A stretch of DNA of 64,000 nucleotides from Panax quinquefolius (lineage: Eukaryota > Streptophyta > Magnoliopsida > Apiales > Araliaceae). The stretch's first letter is position 1, and every line of letters starts with the position of its first letter. Positions 1 to 10,473 of the stretch are shown here, piece after piece. The translations under genes were made by a program, and so were the position numbers. The stretch covers positions 62,001 through 126,000 of the forward strand of contig JAINUW010000730.1 of the NCBI GenBank assembly GCA_020205615.1, read 5' to 3'. The notes under the pieces are model-generated. The model had not been told where the DNA came from, searched no databases, and worked only from the letters and a program-made list of their open reading frames with translations.

Positions 1-211
1 ATCTCTTAATTCACTTAGTGAATTTCCTCGTTCCTCATTATGCCACATAAGGCATTTCACAATTCTCACCACAACTCCACATTTTCTCAATTCTTATAAA
101 TTCAATTTGAATTAATTGAATTACTCATCTCACAACACATCAGTATTTATATTCAAATAAATATTCATTTTCTTATTATATTATTTATTCATGAAATTCT
201 CGGTTCTTACA
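1..211 (-). mobile_element. 5' terminus of a reverse-oriented LTR, cut by window edge
   Basis: The stretch is very AT-rich and ends on the plus strand with ..ctcggttcttaca at 211. On the minus strand this reads TGTAAGAACCGAGAATTTC, a typical gypsy LTR start with terminal TG. The sequence right of 211 switches directly to gypsy gag-upstream DNA, so an element in minus orientation has apparently inserted into, and hidden, the 5' part of the next gypsy element. The rest lies left of the window. The lineage and the target duplication cannot be checked here. Confidence 0.45.
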
Positions 212-302
212 TGGGATATTCAGAAGCTTTCTGCAATTCATGAAACATTAGGCGAGAGAGACTCCTATTCAAAATACAGGTGGAAACACTGGTAACTCAC
301 GG

Positions 303-1103
303 ATGGTCACCGCTATGAAATTCAAAGAACTGGGACCACAAAAGTTTTTGGTAAAGCCAGAGCCACTTAAGGAAAAGACGTGTATTAAGCAGATCACCAA
401 GATATTTGATGTCTTGGGATGTTTCGAGGAGCAAAAAGTTTCCTTTTCCAGCTTCATGTTGCGAGGAGAGGCAAATTATTGGTGGGAATCTGTAAAACAT
501 ACTTAACCTTCCACACTAAAGATGTCTTGGGAGATGTTCCAAGAATTGTTCAACGAAAAGTACTTTCCCAGAAGTATTCGTCACATGAAGGAGGTGGAAT
601 TCATCAAGCTGGAACAAAATAATTTGACCGTATCGCAGTACAAGGCTAAGTTTATCGAGTTATCCCGGTTTGTACCCCATTTGGTTGATAATGAAGAACG
701 AATGACGCGAATATTTCTTCGAGGTTTGAAACCTCAAATACGTCAATACCTCATTTCTCACAAACTTTGCTTGTATTTAGAAGAGATGGCAACCGATAAA
801 ATGATAATACCAGTTGTAGCAGTCATCGAAGCGGTGACAACAAACGTGGAGGAAATTAACATGCCAGAAATGGTAACCACTTCGGTGGTAATCCTGACCA
901 AGATAATACAAGTGGAAATTTCAAAAAGAGATTCAATAATGATGGAAAGACGTCAACACCAGCACCCGTTGTTAAGGAAGGAGAATGAACACCAGTCATA
1001 TGCTACAAATGCGGAGGGAAGGGACACATCAGTCCAAACTGCACTCAAGAACCCAAAGCGTGTTACAATTATGGAAGAGAAGGTCACCTAACTCAATTTT
1101 TTC
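303..1103 (+). pseudogene. gag: gypsy gag (capsid region plus CCHC knuckle), broken
   Basis: Gag forms the virus-like particle shell and binds element RNA. The frame opening at 303 carries FDVLGCFEEQKVSF and RGEANYWWES, typical of the Retrotrans_gag capsid domain. It is stopped by taa at 504-506 and resumes in the same frame at 522 with MFQELFNEKYFP and later IFLRGLKPQIRQYL. A frameshift then moves the nucleocapsid into another frame: 1001-1042 encodes CYKCGGKGHISPNC, a complete CCHC knuckle, and 1060-1101 encodes a second, degenerate one (CYNYGREGHLTQFF). The knuckle frame runs on into the protease, as in a gag-pol fusion. The gag N-terminus is missing at the left breakpoint. Family assignment is firm; the protein is not functional. 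Confidence 0.88.
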
Positions 1104-1657
1104 ATGTAGTGAAGTCAAGTCCAGCAGGGATGGAGACACCAAAAGCTATCCCAGACAAGTCAAAGCCTGTAGTTCAATGGAGAGCATTTGTCGTGACCTC
1201 CCAAAAAGCGAGGAACCCGAAAGAAATTATCACAGGTAAGCTAATCATAAAATCTTGTGAAGTCTATACCTTATTTGATACTGGTTCTACCAATTCTTTT
1301 ATTTCACCTACTTGCGCTCAACGTTTAAATTTGACTATAGAGAAATTAGACTTTGACCTATCTGTTGAAACTCTGTTGGGAGAAACCTTCATTACATCCA
1401 CTATTTATAAATCTTGTTTGATTCAAATCCGTACCCTCATATTACCTGTCGATCTCATCTCTTTGAAAATACTTGCATTTGATGTGATTTTAGGGATTGA
1501 TTGGTTTACTACTCATCATGCAAAAATTGATTATTTTTGTAAGGTTGTTAGCTTTCATATTCCTAACCAACCTATTATGCGAATTCAAGCAACCAAAACA
1601 CTAAAGTCAATTATTGTCATATCAAGCCATAAAGCCATTCATTTAGTAAAAAACTGA
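1104..1657 (+). pseudogene. pro: gypsy aspartic protease domain
   Basis: This domain would cut the Gag-Pol polyprotein. The catalytic triad sits in LFDTGSTNSFIS, with Asp-Thr-Gly at 1277-1285. Downstream I see LDFDLSVETLLGE and the conserved VILGIDWFTTHHAKID, the usual ILG-W flap-side motif of Ty3/gypsy proteases. A block reading FVVTSQKARNP just upstream recurs in gypsy element 2. The frame is open from the knuckle to a single stop (tga, 1655-1657), after which the same frame continues into RT. Protease and RT therefore belonged to one pol frame now cut by one nonsense change. Confidence 0.9.
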
Positions 1658-1708
1658 TGTCAAGTTTTCTTAGCCCATGTCACGGATTTAAACAAAAAGA
1701 CATCAAAT

Positions 1709-3065
1709 TTGAATGATATTTCTATTGTTAATAAATTTCCTGATGTATTCCCTAAAGAACTTCCTAGTTTACCCCTAGAGCGTGAAATTGAGTTTTTTAT
1801 TGACCTTGAACCCAGTACAAAATCCATTTCTGAAACCCTATATCGAATGACTCTTATTGAACTTCAGGAGTTAAAAACCCAACTGCAGGAATGGTTAGAC
1901 ATCGGTTTCATTCATCGTAGTACAACTCCTTGGGGTGCTTCTGTTCTATTCGTAAAGAATAACGATGGGAGTATGCGACTTTGCATTGACTATCAGGAGT
2001 TGAATCATGTCACCATCAAAAATAGGTACTCGTTGCCTCGCATTGATGACTTGTTTGACCAGTTACAAGGTGCTAAATTCTTTTCAAAGATTGATCTTCA
2101 TTTCGAATATCATCAATTAAAGATTAAAACTGATGACATTCCAAAGACTGCATTCAGAACTCGATACGGGCATTACGAATTCCTAGTCATATCTTTTGGA
2201 TTGACTAATGCTCTTACTACCTTTATGGATATGATGAACCGAGTATTCAAGGAATATTTGGATCATTTTGTGGTTGTCTTTATTGATGACATCCTTATAT
2301 ACTTCAAAAGTCGTGAAGATCATGATCAACACTTGAGGCTGATACTCCAAAAGCTTCGTGAAAATAGGCTATATGCCAAGTTGAAGAAATGCACATTCTG
2401 GCTTGAGGAAATAACATTCCTTGGGCACGTGATACCGAATCATGGACTATCTGTTGACCCGATGAAGATTAAAGTAATACAAAGCTGGGAGCAACCTACG
2501 TTAGTAACCAAAGTACGTAGCTTTCTAGGCTTAGTTGGTTATTATCGGAGATTAGTGGAAGGATTTTCTAGAATCACTACTCAATTAACTCAGTTAACTC
2601 GAAAAGATACAAAATTCGGTGGGAGTAAGGAATGTGAGAAAAGTTTTCAAGAACTCAAGAGGAGACTCATTTTAGCACCTATTCTGACAATACCATCTAG
2701 TTTGGAGGGATTTGTCATCTATAGTGATGCTTCAGGTATAGGGTTAGGATGTGTTCTCATGCAACATGGGGAAGTCATAGCCTATGCCTCGCGACAACTC
2801 AAAGAATATGAGAGGAATTATCCTACTCATGATCTAGAGTTGGAAGATGTCATTTTCGCGTTTAAAATCTGGAGGCATTACCTATATGGGGAGAAAGTGG
2901 AGATCTATATGGATCAGAAAAGCCTCAAATATTTCTTCACCTAAAAGGAACTCAATATGCGGCAACGACGTTGGCTCAAGCTATTGAAAGATTACGATCA
3001 TACCATTCAATACCATTCTAAAAAAGTAAACATGGTAGCTGACGCATTGAGTGAAGATCATATGC
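1709..3065 (+). pseudogene. pol (RT-RH): gypsy reverse transcriptase and RNase H
   Basis: RT copies element RNA into DNA; RNase H removes the RNA strand. The palm motifs are readable in order: [15 protein letters not shown] (motif A with catalytic Asp), [18 protein letters not shown] (motif B), and FIDDILIY (motif C, the [Y/F]xDD box, with FIDD at 2279-2290). [21 protein letters not shown] marks the thumb. RNase H begins at [19 protein letters not shown], with [22 protein letters not shown] and a degraded [11 protein letters not shown] taa at 2942-2944 interrupts it, and the same frame goes on through [18 protein letters not shown] to ADALS at about 3045. Nearly full length with only one stop, this is the best-preserved coding segment in the window. 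The start at 1709 is only the first start-like codon after the upstream stop. Confidence 0.95.
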
Positions 3066-3865
3066 TGGTATGAGTGCGATATTGTCAACACAAAGGCCCA
3101 TTTTTTATAACTTACAAAGGATAAAGATAGAGTTAAAGACTTTAGAGACCCACATGATGATGTTAAATATGCGAGTAGAACCAACTTTAATCGATAAATA
3201 TAGTCATGGCTCCATTCGGGGTGTTGTATGTAAGAAAGTGACATTCTCCAGTATGCTGGGAAAAGTTGGGTGAAGCAACGTTGTTGGGACCGAAATTGGT
3301 ACGCATGACAAAAGAAAAGATTCAAATGATCCGGCAACGTATAAAAACCTCACAAGATCGACAAAAGAGTTATGCTGATCTTCATCGAAGGGACGTGGAA
3401 TTCAATGTTGGAGATCATGTGTTGTTACGTGTTGCTCCATGGAAAGGAGTTACGAGATTTAGAAAGAGAGGAAAGCTCAATCCTTGATTCATTGGTCCAT
3501 TTAAAATCCTCAATCGAGTAGAAATTGGGGCCTATAGACTCGCCTTACTGCTAATTATGTCTCATTTTCATAACATTTTTCACATATCTATGTTACGTAA
3601 ATATGTGTAAGACCCGAACTACATTATTAAATTAGAACCAGACAAGATAGCGGAAGATTTAATGTACGAAGAGGTACCTATTAAAATCTCGGATAAGAAG
3701 GAACATATTCTACGCTCAAAGGTTATACCTCAAGTTAGAGTTTTGTGGAGAAACCATGATATTGAGGAAATGACCTGGGAGTTAGAATTTGAAATGAAAA
3801 TAAGGTATCCTCACTTCTTCGATATACCAGGTACATACACCAATTTCGAGGATGAAATTTCATAA
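3066..3865 (+). pseudogene. pol (IN): gypsy integrase C-terminal remnant and chromodomain
   Basis: Integrase inserts the cDNA; the chromodomain can steer it to marked chromatin. The HHCC zinc region and the catalytic core are gone. After about 3066 the sequence jumps from the RNase H/IN linker (VEPTLIDKYS near 3180) to the very end of the core (CWEKLGEA near 3255). Then come QRIKTSQDRQKSYAD, NVGDHVLLRVAPWKG, the GPF module (GPFKILNRVEIGAYRL, about 3500) and FHISMLRKYV (about 3580). 3662-3865 reads ILRSKVIPQVRVLWRNH and EEMTWELEFEM, a chromodomain-like tail with its Trp. Stops fall at about 3485 and 3608. It cannot integrate by itself. Confidence 0.85.
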
Positions 3866-3876
3866 GAAAGGGAGGT
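3863..3876 (+). promoter_or_regulatory. polypurine tract of gypsy element 1
   Basis: The purine-rich run aagaaagggaggt lies directly before the LTR start (tgtaagacccc). This is the plus-strand primer site used in reverse transcription. The same tract (aagaagggaggt) precedes the 3' LTR of gypsy element 2. Confidence 0.8.
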
Positions 3877-4729
3877 TGTAAGACCCCAACTTTTATGAAT
3901 AAAGATTAATTTTTCTCTAAATGTTATTTTGAATAATAAGGTGTGGATTTTATATAATATTATAGTTGTGGGTAATATTTATAATTTTTGAAAAGTATGT
4001 AAGTTGTCATAAAATATTCATTTGGTCGATGAATATTCGTTTTATCAGGGAATATTCGTATGACGGCACAATCATTGGTGGACCCCATAACAGAATTATT
4101 GTCAGAGTTAGAAAACGACAGAAATAATTTTTTATAATAATAACGACAAAAGTTTTACCGTTAACTATGTAAATACCGGTGATAAAAGCACATTAATACG
4201 CGTGGTTGCATAGTAGCACACGGTATTATACAATATCTTTGATTATTGATGCTTACGTGAGAAGTCACTCAATTTTATTTAATTATTGCCATAATAATTG
4301 CTGCATTATATCTCACATTATTGATTCAATTGTTGTCACAATATTTTTATATTATTAAATCAATAATTGAGATGACCAAGTTATTCATATTATTATTTGC
4401 ATTATTGACAATGTCTAGAAAGTTCTGTCGAGGAAAGGGGTTTGGTCACCTAATTGTGTTCCAATAAGGAAAAGTATTATTCGAAAAGTCCCCTATTTCC
4501 TAGGAATGATCTTGTTGTTAATATTGTGACTTATAATATTAATAATGAATAAATGTTATTAAAAATGTGTTTAGTGAAGCCAAGTGAATTGAGATAAATA
4601 GAGGGGTTTTTTTTATTAAGTATTTGTTGTAAATTTGGCTTATTACATGGACCTCGACTTACTCATTTTTCAAAATCGTCGGTAGAAAGTTAACTCAGTT
4701 TTGTTCTATTACTTATATATATAAATATA

Positions 4730-4756
4730 TATATATATGTGTGTGTGTGTGTGGGG

Positions 4757-4804
<48 letters not shown>
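4730..4804. repeat. (GT)n-(AT)n microsatellite in LTR U3
   Basis: An uninterrupted gtgtgtgtgtgt run is followed by a long (at)n run. The mirror-image (at)n/(ca)n tract recurs at about 6510-6590 in the inverted LTR half, confirming homology of the two segments. Confidence 0.9.
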
Positions 4805-4810
<6 letters not shown>

Positions 4811-4993
4811 AGTTTTGTTTTTTTATATAAAATATAATATATTATATTTAATTATGCATAGTATTGCATAGTGTTTACATAGTGTCGCATAGTAAAATTA
4901 TTTTTTTAAAAAAGTTTCACCCGACTGCGCCCATAAATTTTCTAAACTGTTCACCCGTGATTTTCTAATTCAAATAGTATCCTGCCATTCTCC

Positions 4994-5000
4994 TATAAAT
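4994..5000 (+). promoter_or_regulatory. LTR TATA box
   Basis: The sequence ctcctataaataggatg is a good plant TATA context. It is conserved at the same LTR position at 8348, 23671, 29164 and (as tataaataaa) 40619, and on the minus strand at 63514-63524. Transcription probably starts about 30 nt downstream. Confidence 0.75.
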
Positions 5001-5403
5001 AGGATGCTTAGTTTAGAATTAAAAATCACACCATAATCAGAGAATTCTTCTTCTATAATATTGAGCGTTTTTCTTTAGAGTTCAAGGAAGTTTTGAGTGT
5101 AGAAAACAATGTAAGTTTTTTTTAAAAATATCCCCATTATACCAATCAGAAATACTCTCCTTTTAAGGTAAGGGATATTATTTTGGTTTAATATTCGTAA
5201 GAAATAATATATTCTTCCATACTCTGTAGTATGTAAGTAATATTATTTCGTTTCAGATTCCAAATTCTACACTCATTTTGTTAAGTATTGCTTCTATACT
5301 CATTGAAATTAGTAGAATATTCTTGAAATTTGCGCTCCATCTAGTATCTTTTTATAAGAATATTTTTCTGAACATTCTTGTTAAAATTTGATCTTTTCAT
5401 GCC

Positions 5404-5450
5404 GGGGTACTATTCACGGGGTACTATTCACCCAGGGTACTATTTATGAC
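5404..5450 (+). repeat. GTACTATTCAC short tandem repeat in LTR U5
   Basis: Three close copies of ggggtactattcac occur. The same motif is expanded at 8757-8846, 23959-24058, 29452-29571 and 41036-41367. Copy number and spacer bases differ between LTRs. Confidence 0.8.
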
Positions 5451-5649
5451 ATAAATTGATTTCTTTTCTATCCAAATTATTTTTGATACAATATTATTCT
5501 TGAATTTTACTCCACAAAGCAGTATCATGTTGACAATTTTGATATTATTAAATTCTGGATAAATTGATTTATAAATCTTTAACATTTATCATTGTTCTCA
5601 TTTAATTGAATTTTTATATTATTGTCATCATTCTCATTCTTATATTTTG

Positions 5650-5930
5650 ATGAAAGTCCTCATTGGCCCGTAGTTCATTGATGGACAGTTGTTGGTATGA
5701 TTATGACCAGGAATTATATATCGGTATAATCATGACCCGTAATGTTACAAATGATGTGGTAAAAGTCCTCATTGGCCCGAAGTGCATTGATGGACAGTTG
5801 TTGGCATGATTATGACCACTGGTGATAATAACGAATATCCTTGGCCCGTAGGGCATGGATGATTCGTGGATATGATAATAATGAATTACCTTGGCCCGTA
5901 GTGCATGGATAATTCAGTGATGTGGATTAT
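5650..5930 (+). repeat. spaced repeats with core GGCCCGTAGTGCA, LTR U5
   Basis: Cores recur at intervals of roughly 50-110 bases (cctcattggcccgtag.., ccttggcccgtag..), alternating with atgattatgacca. Homologous arrays sit at about 9055-9320, 24365-24565, 29870-30070, 41570-41800 and, on the other strand, 62385-62600. Confidence 0.75.
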
Positions 5931-6446
5931 TTATTAATCTGAGTCTCAGCGATAAAATTGATGATAAACTTTTAAATCATAGAAGATAGTAGATATAATG
6001 CTCTACTTGACTCTTCTAATGGATTATTTGTTTCGCTGCATTTAAACTTGTGGTCTATTGTATTCTATCAGTTTAACATTGTTGAAGGCTAACGATAATG
6101 TATTCTGCATTATCCTAGTCATAATATTCTAACTGGGCTAGTTGAACTCATCCTTTGCTTTTAGTATTCTCTTTAGGAAATGAGAATGTAGCTGGGACTA
6201 GTCGAGGAATGGAGTGACGGTCCAGATGGTTCATTTAGTAGTCCTCACTATTCTGTAAAATAGTATGATAATAATTGTAATGAGGACTCCGTTTGATTTG
6301 GATATTGGCTAGAAGATAATATTCGTGTTAAAACTCTCAACTTATGTTACACGACAGTTGTATAATTAAGTTTATATTTGTATTCTGTACCATGTATTTG
6401 GCAACTTAGAATGGGTGATGTATACCTATTTTGGGGGCGTCACAAG

Positions 6447-6509
6447 TACTATGCAATATAATAAAATATAATATATTTTATTTTATATAAAAAACAAAAC
6501 TTATATTAT

Positions 6510-6547
<38 letters not shown>

Positions 6548-7444
6548 CACACACATGGCACACACACACACACTTATATATATATATATATAAGTAATAA
6601 AACAAAACTGAGATAACTTTCTACCAACAATTTTGAAAAATGGGTAAGTGGGGGTCCATATAATAAGCCAAATTTACAACAAATACTTCATAAAAAAACC
6701 CCATGTTTATCTCAATTCCCTTGGCTTCACTAAACAAAATTTTAATAACATTTTTTTTCATCATTAATATTATAACTCACAATATTAACAACCAGATCAT
6801 TCCTAGGAAAGAGGGGGCTTTCTGATAAAGACTTCTCCTTATTAGCGCGCAATTAGGTGACCAAACCCCTTTCCTCGACAGAACTTTCTAGACATTGTCA
6901 ATAATGTAAATAATAATATGAATAACTTTGTCGTCTCAATTATTGTTATAATAATATAAAATATTGTGCAGATGATACTGTGACAATAATTCAATTAATA
7001 ATGTGAGATACTATGCATCAATTACTGTTACAATAATTGAGTAAAACTGAGTAACTTCTCACGTAAGTAACAATAATCAAAGATACTGTACAATACCGTG
7101 TGCGATTATGCAACCACGCGTATTACTGTACTTTTATCACCGGGTATTTCAATAGTTAACGGTAAAACTTTTGCCGTTATTTTTATAAAAAGTTATTTCT
7201 ATCGCTTTCTAAATTCGATAGTAATTCCATTGTGGGGTACATAAATGATTGTGTCGTCGTACGTATATTCCCTGATAAAATGAATATTCCCCGACCAAAC
7301 GAATATTTTATGATAACTTGCTTACTTTGCAAAATTTGTAAATATTATCCACAACTATAATATTATATCAAATCCACACCTTATTATTCAAAATAACATT
7401 TAGAGAAAATTAAATCTTTATTCATAAAAATTTGGGGTCTTACA
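6447..7444 (-). repeat. inverted 5' half of a gypsy LTR
   Basis: This is the reverse complement of the first roughly 1 kb of the LTR at 3877. It ends on the plus strand with ttggggtcttaca (TGTAAGACCCCAA on the minus strand) and begins at actatgcaata, the counterpart of about 4862-4872. Together with 3877-4870 it forms a large inverted repeat. It is complementary in content to the direct 3' half at 8322, with only about 95 bases of the LTR missing between the two. Confidence 0.88.
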
Positions 7445-8321
7445 ACATGCGTCTACTTTATCTTTCTTAGGATTGAATAACGTGATTTGTATATAGGATG
7501 GACATATACTTATATATCGTATGTAACCTTTGTGAGAATTTGATCTTAATGAATCTTGTACTAAGTTATTTTACATAGACATATAGTGATTTAATTAGAA
7601 GCAATATTTTTATATGTCCATCGAAAGAGGATAAATAATTTATACTTATCGGTTAACGATTTGTTATGATTACTTAATTGAAAAGTGAGTAAAGAGATTT
7701 AGATGAGACATTGGGGAAAATTGTAATCTTAGATTTTAAATCTGATATCAACCTTTGCTTAGTAATTTAGTTTTATATTTAATAATTAGTTTCATAATCA
7801 TTAATCAATTGTTTAAATAAAATTGAATGGATATAAAGTTAGTACATGGTTAATATTATTAGCATATTCCTCGTGCGATCGACACTCTACTTAATACTAT
7901 ATAACTTGTTGATCGTGTATACTTGTACGTAAATTGTCAATACCTTATTCGGACAACAAAAAATTATATAGTTGTAAATATGTAGTTCATCCATATTATA
8001 TATTCAAAGTTTAGCCATATATAGGTTAAAAAGAAGAAGATGAAATATGAAAGATTTTAGATTGTGAACCTGAAGTCTGGAGCAATGGAATAGGCTGACC
8101 AATAAACACGTTGAACAGAGAATGTATTGTATGAGGGTATTTGTGTAAAAAGAAAGTTACTTATCGATTTAGCCAAATTTTTTTAAAAGAATCAATCAAA
8201 TCTATTTAGCATAATTCAGATTTCAAAACTTATAAACAAATAGTCTGAATAATTTATTTGGTGAGATCTTATCTCATTCAGACCTATTCAGTTCTAAACA
8301 AATAGAACTTAAGTGTGTTTA
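7445..8321. other. unassigned AT-rich DNA between two LTR halves
   Basis: I see no domain, tandem repeat or LTR signature here. By position it should be the flank of the broken LTR, carried along in the inversion. Frames are short and closed. Confidence 0.5.
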
Positions 8322-9995
8322 TTTTAAATAGTATCCTGTCATTCTCCTATAAATAGGATGTTTAGTTTAGAATTGAAAATTAGACCATAATTAGAGAATT
8401 CTTTTTCTATAATATTGAGCGTATTTCATTAGAGTTCAAGTAAGCTTTGAGTGTAGAAAATAGTGCAAGTTTTCTTTAAGAATATCTCCGCCATACTAGT
8501 CAGACATACTCTCCTTTTAAGGTAAGGGATATTATTTTTATTCAATATTCGTAAGAAATAATATATTCTTCCATACTCTATAGTATGTAAGTAATATTAG
8601 TTCGTTTTAGATTCTGAATTCTACACTCATTTTGTTAAGTATTGCTTCTATACTCCTTGAAATTAGTAGAATATCCTTAAAATTTGTGCTTTATCTAGTA
8701 TCTTTTCACGAAAATATTATTCTGAACATTCATGTTAATTTTTAATCTTTACATGTCGGGCTACTATTCATGGGGTACTATTCCCGAAGTACTATTCATG
8801 TGGTACTATTCACTCGGGTACTATTCACCCGGGGTACTATTCATGACAAAAAATGATTTCTTTTCTGTCCAAATTATTTTTGATACAATATTATTCTTGA
8901 ATTTTACTCTACAAAGAAGTTATCATGTTGACAATTTGGACATTCTTAAACTCTGGATAAATTGAATTATAAATCTTTAAAATTTATCATTGCTTTCACT
9001 TAATTGAATTCTTATATCATTGTCATCATCCTCATGCTTATATTGTGATGAACGTTATCTTTGGCCCGTAGTGCATAGATGAACTGTTGATTGGTATTAT
9101 TATGACCAGGAATTATGTATCTATATAATCATGACATATAATGTTACAAATGATATGGTAAAAGTCATCATTGGCCCGTAGTACATTGATGGAAAGTTGT
9201 TGGAATGATCATGACCATTGTCGATAATAACGAATATCCTTAGCCCGTAGTGCATGGATAATTCGTGGATGTGATACTAACGAATATCTTTGGATCGTAG
9301 TGCATAGATAATTCGATGATATGGATTATTTATTGAGCTGTGTTACAACGATAAAATATTGGTGATGAACTTTTAAATTATAGAAGATAGTAGATATCAC
9401 GCTCTACTTGACTCTTCTAATGGATTGCTTGTTTAGCTACAGTTAAACTTGTTATCTATTATATTCTATCAGTTTTACAATGTTGAAGGCTAACGATAAT
9501 TTATTCTGCATTATCTTAGTCATAATATTCTTTACTGGGCTAGTTGAGCTCACCCTTTGCTTTCATTGTCCTCTTCAGGAAATGAGAATATAGTTGGGAC
9601 TAGTCGGGGAATGGAGTGACGGTCCGAGATGGTGGCTGTAGTAGTCCTCACTATTTTATAAAATAGTGTGATAATAATTTTAATGAGGACTCCATTTGAG
9701 TTTGGATATTGTCTACGAGACAATATTCGTGTTAAAAACCTCAGCTTATATTGTCGTATTCTACACAACAGTTGTATAAATTAAGTTTGTATTTAAATTA
9801 TGTACCATGTATTTGGCGACTCAGAATGGATATGTATACCTATTTTGGGGGCGTCACAATTTGTATTAAAACTCACAGCATATGTGTTGTCGTATTTTAC
9901 ACGACAGTTGTATTAATGAAGTTTGTATTTGGTTTTTGTACCATGTATTTGGCAACTCAGAATGGGTTGTGTGGACCTATTTTGGGGGTGTCACA
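8322..9995 (+). repeat. direct 3' part of a gypsy LTR with duplicated end
   Basis: From aaatagtatcctgtcattctcc this follows the 3' part of the LTR at 3877: TATA box at 8348-8357, donor-like ttttaaggtaaggg near 8515-8527, gtactattcac repeats at 8757-8846, ggcccgtag repeats at 9055-9320, and the LTR end gggggcgtcaca at 9858. The last roughly 135 bases are then repeated once more with divergence (9859-9995, ending gggggtgtcaca). The 5' half is absent here and is found inverted at 6447-7444. Confidence 0.88.
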
Positions 9996-10310
9996 TCTTA
10001 TTTATGAAATTTAATGCATAACAATTCAATTGCCAATCAAGGCCTAATAATCAAATTATATTATTTCATAAAATAATTCCCAACTCTATTTAAATTAACC
10101 AACATTTATTCAATTAATTCATTTCTCCACCATATTCCTTTACATAACTAATTCTTTTCACTTCCTTTAATAGATAACCAATTATTAAATCTCATATATA
10201 TTTAATTTCTTCACAACCAAACACATAATTCAAAATATATACATCTCATAATAAGAATTTTAATTATTAAATTCTTATCTTAATAACTTATGAAAATTCG
10301 GGTTGTCACA
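9996..10310 (-). repeat. reverse LTR terminus, TGTGACAACCCG family
   Basis: The plus strand ends ..gaaaattcgggttgtcaca at 10310. On the minus strand this reads TGTGACAACCCGAATTTTC, similar to the left terminus of the element at 46471 (GTGACAACCCGAGAATTT). The body is AT-rich with no coding potential. It abuts the duplicated gypsy LTR end at 9995, so only the outer part of the LTR is present. Confidence 0.55.
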
Positions 10311-10473
10311 CATTGCATCTTGCTCTCCTTCATGATTCTCTTCATATTATTCATCTTTCCCATCAAATGTTGTAGCTTAGTCATATCGAGCAAATAACTC
10401 ATCATCAATATTCTCTTTTCTTATAAAATTGTGAACACCAATACTGAGAATCATGCTTTTAATACACTGTAGG
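10311..10473 (-). pseudogene. possible PIF/Harbinger transposase C-terminal fragment
   Basis: On the minus strand one frame reads MILSIGVHNFIRKENIDDEL, followed by FARYD and a stop, then an acidic low-complexity tail. The L/V-HNFI block followed by acidic residues resembles the C-terminal end of plant PIF/Harbinger (HARBI1-like) transposases, near the last acidic catalytic region. Only about 50 codons survive, squeezed between two LTR edges. The assignment rests on one motif and could be chance. Confidence 0.35.

Larger units (their letters stand above)
212..6444 (+). mobile_element. Ty3/gypsy chromovirus-like element 1, 5'-truncated, with 3' LTR
   Basis: In order on the plus strand I see a gag remnant, CCHC knuckle, aspartic protease, reverse transcriptase, RNase H, an integrase C-terminal remnant, a chromodomain-like tail, a polypurine tract and a 2.57-kb LTR. 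This is the Ty3/gypsy order, and the chromodomain points to a chromovirus. The 5' LTR, primer-binding site and gag N-terminus are absent, replaced by the reverse LTR edge at 1-211. Internal stops near 504 and 1655, a gag/knuckle frameshift and a missing integrase core show that it is dead. Confidence 0.9.
3877..6444 (+). repeat. 3' LTR of gypsy element 1
   Basis: The LTR starts TGTAAGACCCCAAC after the polypurine tract and ends ..TTTTGGGGGCGTCACA. U3 is about 1.1 kb and contains gt/at microsatellites. A TATA box (tataaat, 4994-5000) is followed by a leader and a splice-donor-like AAG/GTAAGG near 5168. The U5 part holds short repeats of gtactattcac (5404-5450) and spaced repeats built on ggcccgtagtgca (about 5655-5925). 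Other copies are at 6447-7444/8322-9995, 22352-25118, 27805-30625, 39568-42322 and 61884-64000. The base right of 6444 belongs to the inverted LTR piece, so the target duplication cannot be tested. Confidence 0.9.

Noticed and set aside
3877..7444. Giant inverted repeat as a foldback DNA transposon
   Set aside because: The arms are LTR sequence with TGTAAGACCCC termini lying at the outer edges of an LTR and its inverted half; LTR inversion explains it better.
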